Below, piece after piece: positions 56,944 through 64,000 of a stretch of DNA of 64,000 bases (its first letter is position 1; each line of letters starts with the position of its first letter). This DNA is from WRMS01 sp038562165 (GTDB taxonomy: Bacteria; Bacillota; Peptococcia; DRI-13; UBA5745). Where the stretch lies: positions 73,447 to 137,446 of the forward strand of contig JBCFAO010000002.1 of assembly GCA_038562165.1 (NCBI GenBank), written 5' to 3'. The position numbers and the translations under genes are program-made. The notes below the pieces were generated by a model that made no database searches, had not been told where the DNA came from, and saw only the letters and a program-made list of their open reading frames with translations.

Positions 56944-58323
56944 ATGACAAAAGAAGGTAAATGGCACTTTATAGGCATCGGCGGCGTAGGCATGAGCGGT
57001 ATTGCTAAAGCCCGTCTGGAGATGGGAAAGCCGGTAAGCGGTTCGGATATGGCAGCTTCTGTATTGACGGACCGCTTATTGATGTTGGGAGCAGAGATTC
57101 ATATCGGCGGCCATCATCAATCCCTCATCAGTGATGATCTGGAAGCGGTAGTGGTTTCCAGCGCTATCCGGCAGGAAAACCCGGAACTTCAGGCTGCTTT
57201 GGCTAAAGGAATTCCTGTGATTCATCGGGGCAGTTGCCTGGCCCGGCTGATGGATCACAAGAAAGGCATCGCTGTTGCCGGCGCCCACGGTAAAACTACC
57301 ACCAGTGCCATGATCGCTTTGCTGCTGGAAAAAAGCGGCTTGGATCCTGCTTTTTTTGTAGGGGCTTATGTAGGGAATCTGGACACTAATGCCAAATGGG
57401 GTCAAGGCGAATACATGGTGGCGGAAGCTGACGAATCCGACGGTTCTTTTCTGGAATTGACGCCGGTTATCGCTCTTGTGACCAATGTGGAAGACGATCA
57501 TTTGGATCACTACGGCAGCCAGGAAAAAATCAATGAAGCTTTCGTTACCTTTATCAACAAAGTGCCTTCAGGAGGCAAGGCTATCCTTTGCGCTGACGAT
57601 CCCGGTATCCGCCAGTTGCTGCCTTTGATAAACCATAACCGTATAGTGACCTACGGTGTTGCTGAAGGGGCGGCTTTACGGGGCGCTAATCTTCGCTGTC
57701 AGGAAGGAGAAATGATGGCGGAGGTTTATTGGCAGGAGCGGCTGCTGGGTACCTTGCGGCTGCAGGTTTACGGTGATCATAATTTATTGAATGCCCTGGG
57801 AGCCTTGGCGGCAGGCCTCCAATGCGGTTTGGAATTTGAAGCCATGGCCGAAATTTTGCACAGCTTCCGGGGAGCCCATCGCAGGCTGGAATATATGGGA
57901 GAGGAAAAGGGCGTCAAGGTTTACGACGACTATGCCCATCACCCTACAGAGATCAAAGCCACTCTGGCGGCGGCGGCAATGATTGGCGCTAAGCGGATGC
58001 TGGTATTGTTTCAACCCCATCGCTACAGCCGTACCCGTCTTTTGGCTAAAGAATTCGGCGGCGCCTTCGGCCAGGCGGATCAGTTAATCCTGCTGCCGAT
58101 TTACAGTGCCGGTGAAAACCCTATAGCCGGAGTGGATTCCGGTTTGATTGCCGCAGCCGTGGAGACCAATACAGGGAGGCGGCCGGCAGTGGCGGCGGAT
58201 TTTGATCAGGCCGCCGGGCTTTTGCAGGAAATCCTGGAGCCGGGAGATCTGGTATTGACTCTGGGCGCAGGCAATGTAAGAAAGCTTGGAGAAATGGTTT
58301 TAAATCATTTGGCGGATAAATAG
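56944..58323 (+). CDS. murC: UDP-MurNAc:L-alanine ligase MurC
   Basis: 459 residues from ATG 56944; ATG 56932 is nearly in contact with the AAAGGAAGG site, and the conserved start (WHFIGIGGVGMSGIAKA) lies close behind 56944, though the spacing of 13 is long. ATP-binding AGAHGKTTTSAMIAL near residue 110, EADESDGSF near 165, DDYAHHPTEI near 325 and FQPHRYSRT near 350. First ligase of the peptide stem. Confidence 0.95.
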   Translation: MTKEGKWHFIGIGGVGMSGIAKARLEMGKPVSGSDMAASVLTDRLLMLGAEIHIGGHHQSLISDDLEAVVVSSAIRQENPELQAALAKGIPVIHRGSCLARLMDHKKGIAVAGAHGKTTTSAMIALLLEKSGLDPAFFVGAYVGNLDTNAKWGQGEYMVAEADESDGSFLELTPVIALVTNVEDDHLDHYGSQEKINEAFVTFINKVPSGGKAILCADDPGIRQLLPLINHNRIVTYGVAEGAALRGANLRCQEGEMMAEVYWQERLLGTLRLQVYGDHNLLNALGALAAGLQCGLEFEAMAEILHSFRGAHRRLEYMGEEKGVKVYDDYAHHPTEIKATLAAAAMIGAKRMLVLFQPHRYSRTRLLAKEFGGAFGQADQLILLPIYSAGENPIAGVDSGLIAAAVETNTGRRPAVAADFDQAAGLLQEILEPGDLVLTLGAGNVRKLGEMVLNHLADK

Positions 58324-58346
58324 AAATAAGTACAGAGGATGCAAAC

Positions 58347-59258
58347 ATGCAGCAAAGGGATTGGCGGCAGATAGAGGACTGGATAGAAAAACAGCAGATC
58401 GGCAGATGGCAGGGGTCAGCGCCTATGGCGGAGTTTACTTCCTGGCGTATCGGTGGTCCGGCCCGGCTGATGGTTTGGCCGGAGACGGAGGAAAAGTGTG
58501 CCGCTCTGCTGCAACATTGCAGTGAACGAGGGGCTGCCCTCCGTTTTTTGGGCAGCGGTACCAATCTGCTGGTGGCCGACGAGGGTGTGGAAGCTGTAGT
58601 GGTTCATACCGGAGCCTTGCGCCGGATGGAATGGTCGGATAAAGAAGTGCTTGCAGGAGCGGGATTGCCTTTGGCTCAACTGTCAAGGGCTGCCGCTGAC
58701 CAGGGCTTAAAGGGCCTGGAATTTGCCATCGGCATCCCCGGTTCCCTGGGCGGGGCTTTGGTGATGAATGCCGGCGCTTATGACGGCCAAATGTCGGATC
58801 TGGTACTGGAAGTACGGGTTATGGATAAGACAGGGCAAACCCGGGTGCTGACAGAGCAGGAATTGGGGTATGGCTACCGGGAGAGCCGGCTAAAGCATAC
58901 GGATTTATTAATATTGAGCGGCCGGCTGCGGCTTAAAGCCGGCAATCAGGAAGAAAGCCTGGCCTTGATGAAAGAATATTTGGAAGCCAGGCGCCAAAAG
59001 CAGCCCTTGGAGCTGCCTAACGGAGGCAGCGTATTCCGCAACCCCTCCGGCGGCGGCGCCGGACGGTATATTGAGCAGGCAGGGCTCAAGGGTTTGCAGA
59101 TTGGTAAAGCCCAGATATCTCCCAAACACGCCAATTTCATCGTTAACCTGGGCGGGGCCAAAGCCGCCGAGGTAAGGGCCTTGATGGACAGAGCCCAGAG
59201 GGAAGTGGCGGAAAAATTCGGGGTCATATTGGAAAGCGAAGTTATTTGCTGGAGATAG
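58347..59258 (+). CDS. murB: UDP-N-acetylenolpyruvoylglucosamine reductase MurB
   Basis: 303 residues, FAD enzyme. SWRIGGPARLMVWPE for FAD at the N-terminus, GSGTNLLVADEG near residue 70, IGIPGSLGGALVMNAGAYD near 130, the proton-donating Ser in NGGSVFRNPSG near 228 and the terminal LESEV. The last region carries the Glu of the active site. It reduces the enolpyruvyl group made by MurA; murA follows 75 bp later. Confidence 0.96.
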   Translation: MQQRDWRQIEDWIEKQQIGRWQGSAPMAEFTSWRIGGPARLMVWPETEEKCAALLQHCSERGAALRFLGSGTNLLVADEGVEAVVVHTGALRRMEWSDKEVLAGAGLPLAQLSRAAADQGLKGLEFAIGIPGSLGGALVMNAGAYDGQMSDLVLEVRVMDKTGQTRVLTEQELGYGYRESRLKHTDLLILSGRLRLKAGNQEESLALMKEYLEARRQKQPLELPNGGSVFRNPSGGGAGRYIEQAGLKGLQIGKAQISPKHANFIVNLGGAKAAEVRALMDRAQREVAEKFGVILESEVICWR

Positions 59259-59333
59259 TGAATTGGTTCAGTCATACTAACCGTATTACTGCAGCCCTCA
59301 CTTGGATGACGTGGTGGAAGCGGGGGAAGAGTT

Positions 59334-60587
59334 ATGGAAAAATACGTAGTGGTCGGCGGCAGGCCATTGTCCGGCAAGGTGCGGATCGGCGGCAGTAAAA
59401 ATTCTGTGTTGACTTTGCTGCCGGCCTGCTTATTGGCAGAGGATGCCTGCAATTTATACGATGTGCCGAATCTCAGCGATGTAGAGAATATGCTCCAGGT
59501 CTTGAGTACTCTGGGGGCAGCGATAAAGAAGAACCAAAACTCCTTGACGGTTGATGCCGGCAGGCTTCAGTTTGAAACGGTTCCCGACCGTTTGGCCAGA
59601 AGCATGAGGGCATCAAATTTAGTCTTAGGGCCTCTCCTGGCCAGGCTGGGGCATGTGCGGATACCTTATCCCGGCGGCTGTCTGATCGGCTCCCGTCCCA
59701 TGGATCAGCATATCCGGGGACTAAGGCTGATGGGGGCAGAATTTACCGACAGATACGGCTGTATAGAAGCCAGAGCCAAAAAATTAAAAGGCGCAGAAAT
59801 CTGCCTGGATTTTCCCAGTGTGGGGGCCACGGAGAATTTAATTATGGCGGCTACTTTAGCCCAAGGCACAACCATTATCCACAACGCAGCCAGAGAGCCG
59901 GAAATCGTGGAGCTCCAAAATTTCCTCAATGCCATGGGGGCCAAAGTAAAAGGAGCCGGCAGCAACACGGTGCGCATCGAAGGCGTAGATAGGCTGGGAG
60001 GCGCGGAGCAGGTGGTGACGCCGGACCGTATTGAGGCAGGAACTTACATGGTGATGGCCTTGGCTACAAAGGGTCAGATTTTTTTGGAAAATGTGATTCC
60101 GGAGCATCTGGAGGCGGTGACCGCCAAGCTGAGGGAAGCCGGCGCCAGGATCCAAGAGGAAAACGGCGGCCTTTGGATCGGCAGCCCTCGGCGGCTAAAA
60201 CCTGTAGATTTGAAGACTATGCCCTATCCCGGCTTTCCCACCGACATGCAGGCCCAGGTAATGGCCCTAATGACTTTGGTAAAGGGCACCAGCATTGCGA
60301 CGGAAACCATCTTTGAAAACCGCTTTCAGCATGTGGCGGAGCTCTGCCGTATGGGGGCCAACATCCGCCTGGAAGGACGCACCGCTATAGTCCAGGGTGT
60401 GGAATCTTTAAGCGGCGCTTATGTGGAGGCTACGGACCTGCGGGCGGGAGCGGCTTTGGTGACGGCGGCGCTGATGGCCGAAGGAGCCAGTATTATTGGC
60501 AATATTCACTATATCGATAGGGGCTATGATCAGTTTGAGCAGAAGCTGGCCAATTTGGGAGCCCAGATTATGCGAATAACCTCGTAG
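59334..60587 (+). CDS. murA: UDP-N-acetylglucosamine 1-carboxyvinyltransferase MurA
   Basis: 417 residues, EPSP-synthase fold. The active-site Cys is retained in PGGCLIGSRPMDQHI near residue 116, so fosfomycin sensitivity is expected. Other landmarks: GGSKNSVL at the start, NLIMAATLAQG and PGFPTDMQAQ. First committed step of peptidoglycan synthesis. Located at the end of the murC-murB-murA group as in many Clostridia. Confidence 0.96.
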   Translation: MEKYVVVGGRPLSGKVRIGGSKNSVLTLLPACLLAEDACNLYDVPNLSDVENMLQVLSTLGAAIKKNQNSLTVDAGRLQFETVPDRLARSMRASNLVLGPLLARLGHVRIPYPGGCLIGSRPMDQHIRGLRLMGAEFTDRYGCIEARAKKLKGAEICLDFPSVGATENLIMAATLAQGTTIIHNAAREPEIVELQNFLNAMGAKVKGAGSNTVRIEGVDRLGGAEQVVTPDRIEAGTYMVMALATKGQIFLENVIPEHLEAVTAKLREAGARIQEENGGLWIGSPRRLKPVDLKTMPYPGFPTDMQAQVMALMTLVKGTSIATETIFENRFQHVAELCRMGANIRLEGRTAIVQGVESLSGAYVEATDLRAGAALVTAALMAEGASIIGNIHYIDRGYDQFEQKLANLGAQIMRITS

Positions 60588-60949
60588 GACTGATCTTTGA
60601 TCAGGTGAAAAGCCTGAGTGAGTCATCGGCAAAATGAGGGAAGGTATTTAGGGAAAAGGTCGTGCCAGTCTAAGCGAACTTTCGCAGTCGGCTAAATATC
60701 CCGGATAATTTCATTCAAGATTTAGCCGGAACCGGAAGCTAAAAGCGTATGCTTTCATCCAGGAAGTGGGCGCGGCTGGCATGACCTTTGAGCAAAGCCT
60801 TTTCCTCTTGTTTTCAAAATGTTTACTCATGCTCTTCCACCAATTCCCTTGCCATTTATTATGGCAATTCCGTCAAAGACTGGACAAAGAGGATGCTATG
60901 AGATATTATTGTGATATGCTGGATTTCAGGTAAAGGAAGGACAAGCCGG
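60588..60949. other. murA-ftsQ intergenic region with inverted repeats
   Basis: 362 bp without a gene. CTGATC-TTT-GATCAG (60590-60604) follows the murA stop, and GGCTAAAT (60691-60698) with ATTTAGCC (60720-60727) could form a second, longer hairpin. Neither is followed by a T-run, so neither is a plain terminator. The segment may form a structured leader before ftsQ, but I match it to no known riboswitch. Confidence 0.35.
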
Positions 60950-61726
60950 GTGACGATAAGACACAGCAGCGCCAGGCAGAGAAAAGGGCGGCGTCGCCTC
61001 AAGCGTACATTTATCACAGGCCTGGGCTTGATTTTCATATTTTTGGCGGGCTTTGGCGGATACTCATTAGCCAACTCCTCATTTTTTGATTTAAAAGAAA
61101 TTAAAGTAGCGGGCAATGAGGTTCTAAGTCAAGATGAGCTTATCCAGTTATCTGGTTTGCGGATCGGTATTAATCTGTTGAAAGTTTCCCGGCAGCAGGT
61201 GGCGGAAAGCGTACAATCCCATCCCTATGTAAAAGAAGTGGATGTAAGGCGCAGCCTCCCCAATAAGATAGAGATCAGGATTGCCGAGCGGTCGCCTATG
61301 GCTTTGATCAGCGGCGATCAGCGGTACCTTATCTTAGATGGAGAAGGCTATTGTATAGCGGAGGTAGGCCTTGCGACGGCAGAAAGCTGGACATTGCCCA
61401 GTATTCGGTGCAGCAGTGAAGCCATGGATCTTCTGCCGGGAGAGAAGACAGAGAATGATGGCGTACTGGCAGCCCTTGCCCTCATCGAGAAGCTGGATCC
61501 CTTTTTTCTGGAGAATATTTTAGAGTTTGACGCCCCTTCCGCCGAGAAGCTGGCGGTAATCAATATAGACGGATTGCCGGTATATTTCGGACCGCCGGAA
61601 AACCTGGACAGAAAGCTGCAATATTATGAAGAGCTGCTCATTAAAAATAAGGAGCAGTGTAATGCCCAAACCTTGAATTATGTGGATCTTCGCTATGATA
61701 CCCAGCCGATTTTAAGCCGAAAGTAA
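60950..61726 (+). CDS. ftsQ: FtsQ/DivIB divisome protein
   Basis: About 258 residues from GTG 60950, with AAGGAAGG upstream; the frame continues back to 60911 without ribosome support. Basic cytoplasmic tail, one membrane helix (FITGLGLIFIFLAGFGGYSLA), POTRA domain (FFDLKEIKVAGNEVLSQDEL) and beta domain to the end. It links FtsL/FtsB to the septal synthases. ftsA, usually next, is absent; ftsZ follows after 134 bp. Confidence 0.9.
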   Translation: MTIRHSSARQRKGRRRLKRTFITGLGLIFIFLAGFGGYSLANSSFFDLKEIKVAGNEVLSQDELIQLSGLRIGINLLKVSRQQVAESVQSHPYVKEVDVRRSLPNKIEIRIAERSPMALISGDQRYLILDGEGYCIAEVGLATAESWTLPSIRCSSEAMDLLPGEKTENDGVLAALALIEKLDPFFLENILEFDAPSAEKLAVINIDGLPVYFGPPENLDRKLQYYEELLIKNKEQCNAQTLNYVDLRYDTQPILSRK

Positions 61727-61860
61727 TGAGACGGGAATGATCTCCGGCTCTATTAGGAGAATTGAAAAATTTGTTAATGGAATAAGAAGGAAAAACCAGA
61801 CTGACTGTTGAATTTACTACGAATTGGGGAATAGAAGCCTGAAGGAAGCGAGGGATTAGA

Positions 61861-63024
61861 TTGGCTTTTGAATTTGAAATGGAAGAGGTCTCCAGCCGTG
61901 AAGTGATTAAGGTGATAGGAGTTGGCGGCGGCGGCGGCAATGCCGTTAACCGTATGATTGCCTGTGGCCTGAAAGGCGTGGAGTTCGTTGCCTTAAATAC
62001 GGATGGACAAGCGTTAAACCGCTCGCAAGCCGATTACCGGGTGCAGTTGGGAGCCAAACTTACCAGAGGATTGGGTGCCGGCGCTAAACCCGAAGTGGGC
62101 GAAAAGGCGGCTGAAGAAAGCAGGGACGAGATTGCAGCTTTAATCAAAGGGACGGATATGCTCTTTGTTACTGCTGGTATGGGCGGTGGCACCGGTACCG
62201 GCGCTGCTCCGGTAGTGGCCCAAATCGCAAAGGAAGAGGGTATTCTTACCGTCGGTATTGTGACCCGGCCTTTCCTGTTTGAAGGCAGAAAGCGGGCTCG
62301 CCAGGCGGAAGACGGTATTGCCAAGCTGAGGGAAAGTGTGGACGCCCTCATTGCTATCCCTAATGAAAAACTCCTTCAAATTGTTGACAAAAACACCTCC
62401 ATCGCCGACGCTTTTATGATGGCTGACGAGGTTTTGATGCAGGGTGTCCAGGGCATCACCGATCTGGTGAAATCTCCCGGCGAAGTTAACCTGGACTTTG
62501 CCGATGTTACCACGGTAATGAAAGAAGGGGGCGAGGCCCTGATGGGCATCGGCCAGGCCAGCGGTGAGAAGAGAGCCGTTCAGGCTGCCCAAGCCGCTAT
62601 TTCCAGTCCTCTTTTAGAAATGGCCATTGACGGCGCCCGCAAGGTGTTGCTGAACATCACCGGCGGCAGCGACTTAACGCTGATGGAGGTTAACGAGGCT
62701 GCCAATCTGATTATTGAGGCCGCCGATCCGGATGCGGAGATCATATTCGGCCAGGCCATCGACGAGTGTCTGGGCGACAGCATCCGGATTACCGTTATCG
62801 CCACCGGCTTTGGACCCAGCAAACCCACCAGCAACACCAAAAACCAGCCCGCCGGCCGTCCTGCTCCCCCTATGGGCAGAGCCGGTGAAATCGAGCTGGA
62901 GACAGTCTTTGACCGCAATAAAAGAACGGGCTTCCCCACGGCCCGGCCTGTTTCTTCCGACAGCAGCGCCCGGAATTCCGAATTGCCGCCCTTTTTGCAA
63001 AGCAAAAACTACTTTGACCAATAA
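61861..63024 (+). CDS. ftsZ: Cell division protein FtsZ
   Basis: 387 residues, TTG start at 61861 with GAGGGA-like sequence upstream. Tubulin-type GTPase: GVGGGGGNAVNRM near residue 20, the GTP motif GGGTGTGAAPVVA near 105 and the T7 loop NLDFADVTTVM near 205. C-terminal linker with Pro/Asn and a final LPPFLQS, the conserved peptide that binds FtsA, SepF or ZipA-like anchors. As ftsA is not in this cluster, SepF or a distant FtsA may anchor the ring. A terminator follows at 63227. Confidence 0.97.
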   Translation: MAFEFEMEEVSSREVIKVIGVGGGGGNAVNRMIACGLKGVEFVALNTDGQALNRSQADYRVQLGAKLTRGLGAGAKPEVGEKAAEESRDEIAALIKGTDMLFVTAGMGGGTGTGAAPVVAQIAKEEGILTVGIVTRPFLFEGRKRARQAEDGIAKLRESVDALIAIPNEKLLQIVDKNTSIADAFMMADEVLMQGVQGITDLVKSPGEVNLDFADVTTVMKEGGEALMGIGQASGEKRAVQAAQAAISSPLLEMAIDGARKVLLNITGGSDLTLMEVNEAANLIIEAADPDAEIIFGQAIDECLGDSIRITVIATGFGPSKPTSNTKNQPAGRPAPPMGRAGEIELETVFDRNKRTGFPTARPVSSDSSARNSELPPFLQSKNYFDQ

Positions 63025-63110
63025 TCAATCATCAGTGACCGATTGTGAGAGTAGTAAGAGGCAGATAAGGATAGGTTATTGGCATCAGAAGAAGGCCCAG
63101 GCCGATCATC

Positions 63111-63185
63111 AGCAGTAAACTGTTTGCAGACGATTATCAGTAAGTTGACCGGCAGGTTTTGGCAGTAAGCTGCTAGGCAGGCTAT
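63111..63185. repeat. 25-bp imperfect tandem repeat, three units
   Basis: CAGTAA occurs at 63113, 63138 and 63163, exactly 25 bp apart, each followed by a CTG/TTG and a later GCAG. Located between ftsZ and its terminator. Confidence 0.6.
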
Positions 63186-63226
63186 TAGGATGCCTACCCT
63201 TTTGCTGTAGGATAAGATAAGCTCTT

Positions 63227-63269
63227 AAACCGTCTTCCTGATAGAAAGATCAGGCAAGGCGGTTTTTTT
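63227..63269 (+). terminator. Terminator of the dcw cluster
   Basis: AAACCG (63227-63232) and CCTGAT (63237-63242) pair with ATCAGG (63249-63254) and CGGTTT (63260-63265), with small bulges, followed by a T-run to 63269. About 200 bp behind ftsZ. Confidence 0.8.
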
Positions 63270-63300
63270 ATGCCCTTTGCAGATCAACCAACGAGGCATG

Positions 63301-63366
63301 CCGCGATAGTATGCCGTGGTAGTACGCCGCGATAGTAGCCACGATAGTATGCTGTGGTAGTACTGC
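63301..63366. repeat. 13-bp tandem repeat, five units
   Basis: (G/A)-alternating GATAGTA or GGTAGTA words at 63305, 63318, 63331, 63343 and 63356, in units like CCGCGATAGTATG and CCGTGGTAGTACG with a 12-13 bp period. No coding role. Confidence 0.65.
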
Positions 63367-63369
63367 TCT

Positions 63370-63930
63370 CATAGCTAACTGCTCAGCTTGCAAATTTTAG
63401 GCCCGCTGACCCGTTTACTAAGGCTAACTGCTCAAAATTGCAGGTTTGTCACACCGTACGCTTGAAAATGAGCAAAATTGCAGGTTTGTCACTTGTAGTT
63501 GCGGTCTGTCGCTCTCTGGAATAGGGTATCCACGAACCCGGCGACGCTAGATATAGCAAAAAAGTGCTTTTCAGCCTTATTAAAGCAAGGTTCAGACATG
63601 TTTAAACTTGAAATCTTGCACATTTTCAAGGGCATGTCCTCTACAAACTTGCATTTTTGCACAGTTAGCCTCAACAAATGGCGACAAACTTGAATTTTTG
63701 AGCAAACTGCCCCTGTGCGAGGTGCAAAGTGAGGGCGCTGAAAAAGTCGCTTCCCATCCAGCCGTTTGTACAAAAAACGAGATATTATGTGTATTTGCCA
63801 TAGCTAACTGTCCGGAATTTCAAGTTTTACCACACCGAGAACCATCTTTTTTCTACATTTAGTGTCTTGGGCAGATTACAACGCCTATTTTAACAGAGCG
63901 AACCACATAATACTTCAAACCTGCTAATAA
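63370..63930. repeat. Intergenic repeat island D (end of window)
   Basis: No convincing gene lies in 63025-64000. Forward cores: near 63381-63400, 63424-63452 and 63470-63492 (the last two 40 bp apart). Reverse cores: 63601-63621, 63642-63668 and 63683-63706 (41 and 41 bp). A weaker forward copy is at 63802-63833. The accessory motif stands at 63543-63556 (minus strand, CTATATCTAGCGTC) and 63853-63866 (CTACATTTAGTGTC). Upstream words RGCTAACTGCTCAAAA recur in islands B, C and D. The array may continue past the window. Confidence 0.7.
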
Positions 63931-64000
63931 TAGTCAAGCCCTTTTTAGCTGTTTTTGAAAGAAAAAAAGGGAGCTAAGTATTGACATTTTGGGACATAAC

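Noticed and set aside
60590..60727. Riboswitch (cobalamin, TPP or c-di-AMP) before ftsQ
   Set aside because: The inverted repeats were compared by eye with remembered consensus elements; key conserved boxes are missing, so no class is assigned.
8391..63706. Periodic repeats as CRISPR arrays
   Set aside because: Cores are only about 18-22 bp, degenerate and present in both orientations within an island. Gaps of about 20 bp are too short for spacers, and no cas gene lies in the window.
63489..63862. Overlapping frames in both strands over repeat island D
   Set aside because: All are translations of the repeat cores, mutually overlapping, without ribosome sites or recognisable products.

Overview
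The window is a chromosomal segment of an anaerobic member of the Bacillota (Firmicutes) with roughly 50 % G+C. The mraZ-to-ftsZ cell-wall and division cluster, the rplU-prp-rpmA-obgE block with an extended L27 precursor, the DnaD/DnaC primosome pair, a TIGR03960/TIGR03936 pair and an [FeFe]-hydrogenase-like sensor all point that way. A SpoIVFA-like protein stands at the old spoIVFAB position without spoIVFB, which suggests a lineage that has lost or is losing sporulation (Negativicutes or a Clostridia relative). The family cannot be fixed from sequence reading alone.

Layout. 1-4.8 kb: a catabolic operon (Cys/Met lyase, M20 hydrolase, YfcC-type carrier, FNT channel). 5.0-6.9 kb: aquaglyceroporin and CobW GTPase. 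7-9.7 kb: an accessory patch with an orphan phage-tail-like protein, tRNA-Leu(GAG), a repeat array and a DUF3298 protein. 10-14.3 kb: a permease and, convergent to it, a cobalamin-dependent methionine synthase without its reactivation domain. 14.8-23.2 kb: dead LytM protein, CorA, two TIGR0393x/396x proteins, RNase G, then L21, Prp, L27 and Obg behind a clear sigma-A promoter and probable L21 leader. 23.2-25.7 kb: a signalling triad of pseudo-receiver, anti-sigma-type ATPase and hydrogenase-like redox protein. 26-30.5 kb: small conserved genes and a PerR/Fur regulator.

30.5-42.0 kb (minus strand) is the most interesting part. One 11-gene operon carries its own regulator, a complete phosphotransferase system (EI, EIIA, HPr, EIIC, EIIB), a split transketolase, a zinc dehydrogenase, a RuBisCO-like protein (RLP) and a HAD phosphatase. 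It reads as a self-contained import-phosphorylate-oxidise-rearrange/decarboxylate-ketol transfer route for an unidentified sugar alcohol or sugar acid. The RLP and the transketolase C-terminal subunit share a nearly identical C-terminal peptide, ATEYFDLK(I/M)K, outside both folds, which suggests a common docking or targeting signal.

42.3-45.6 kb: an Asp23-type ATPase and dnaD-dnaC, the two units driven by nearly identical promoters. 45.8-63.0 kb: the dcw cluster under an MraZ box, lacking murF and ftsA and interrupted by a repeat island between ftsW and murG.

A second theme is an uncharacterised intergenic repeat family with core GCAAAAWTGCARGTTTGT. It lies in five islands (8.4, 14.4, 43.2, 55.3 and 63.4 kb), mostly at a 40-42 bp period and in opposed orientations, with an associated CTAYATNTAGTGYC motif.
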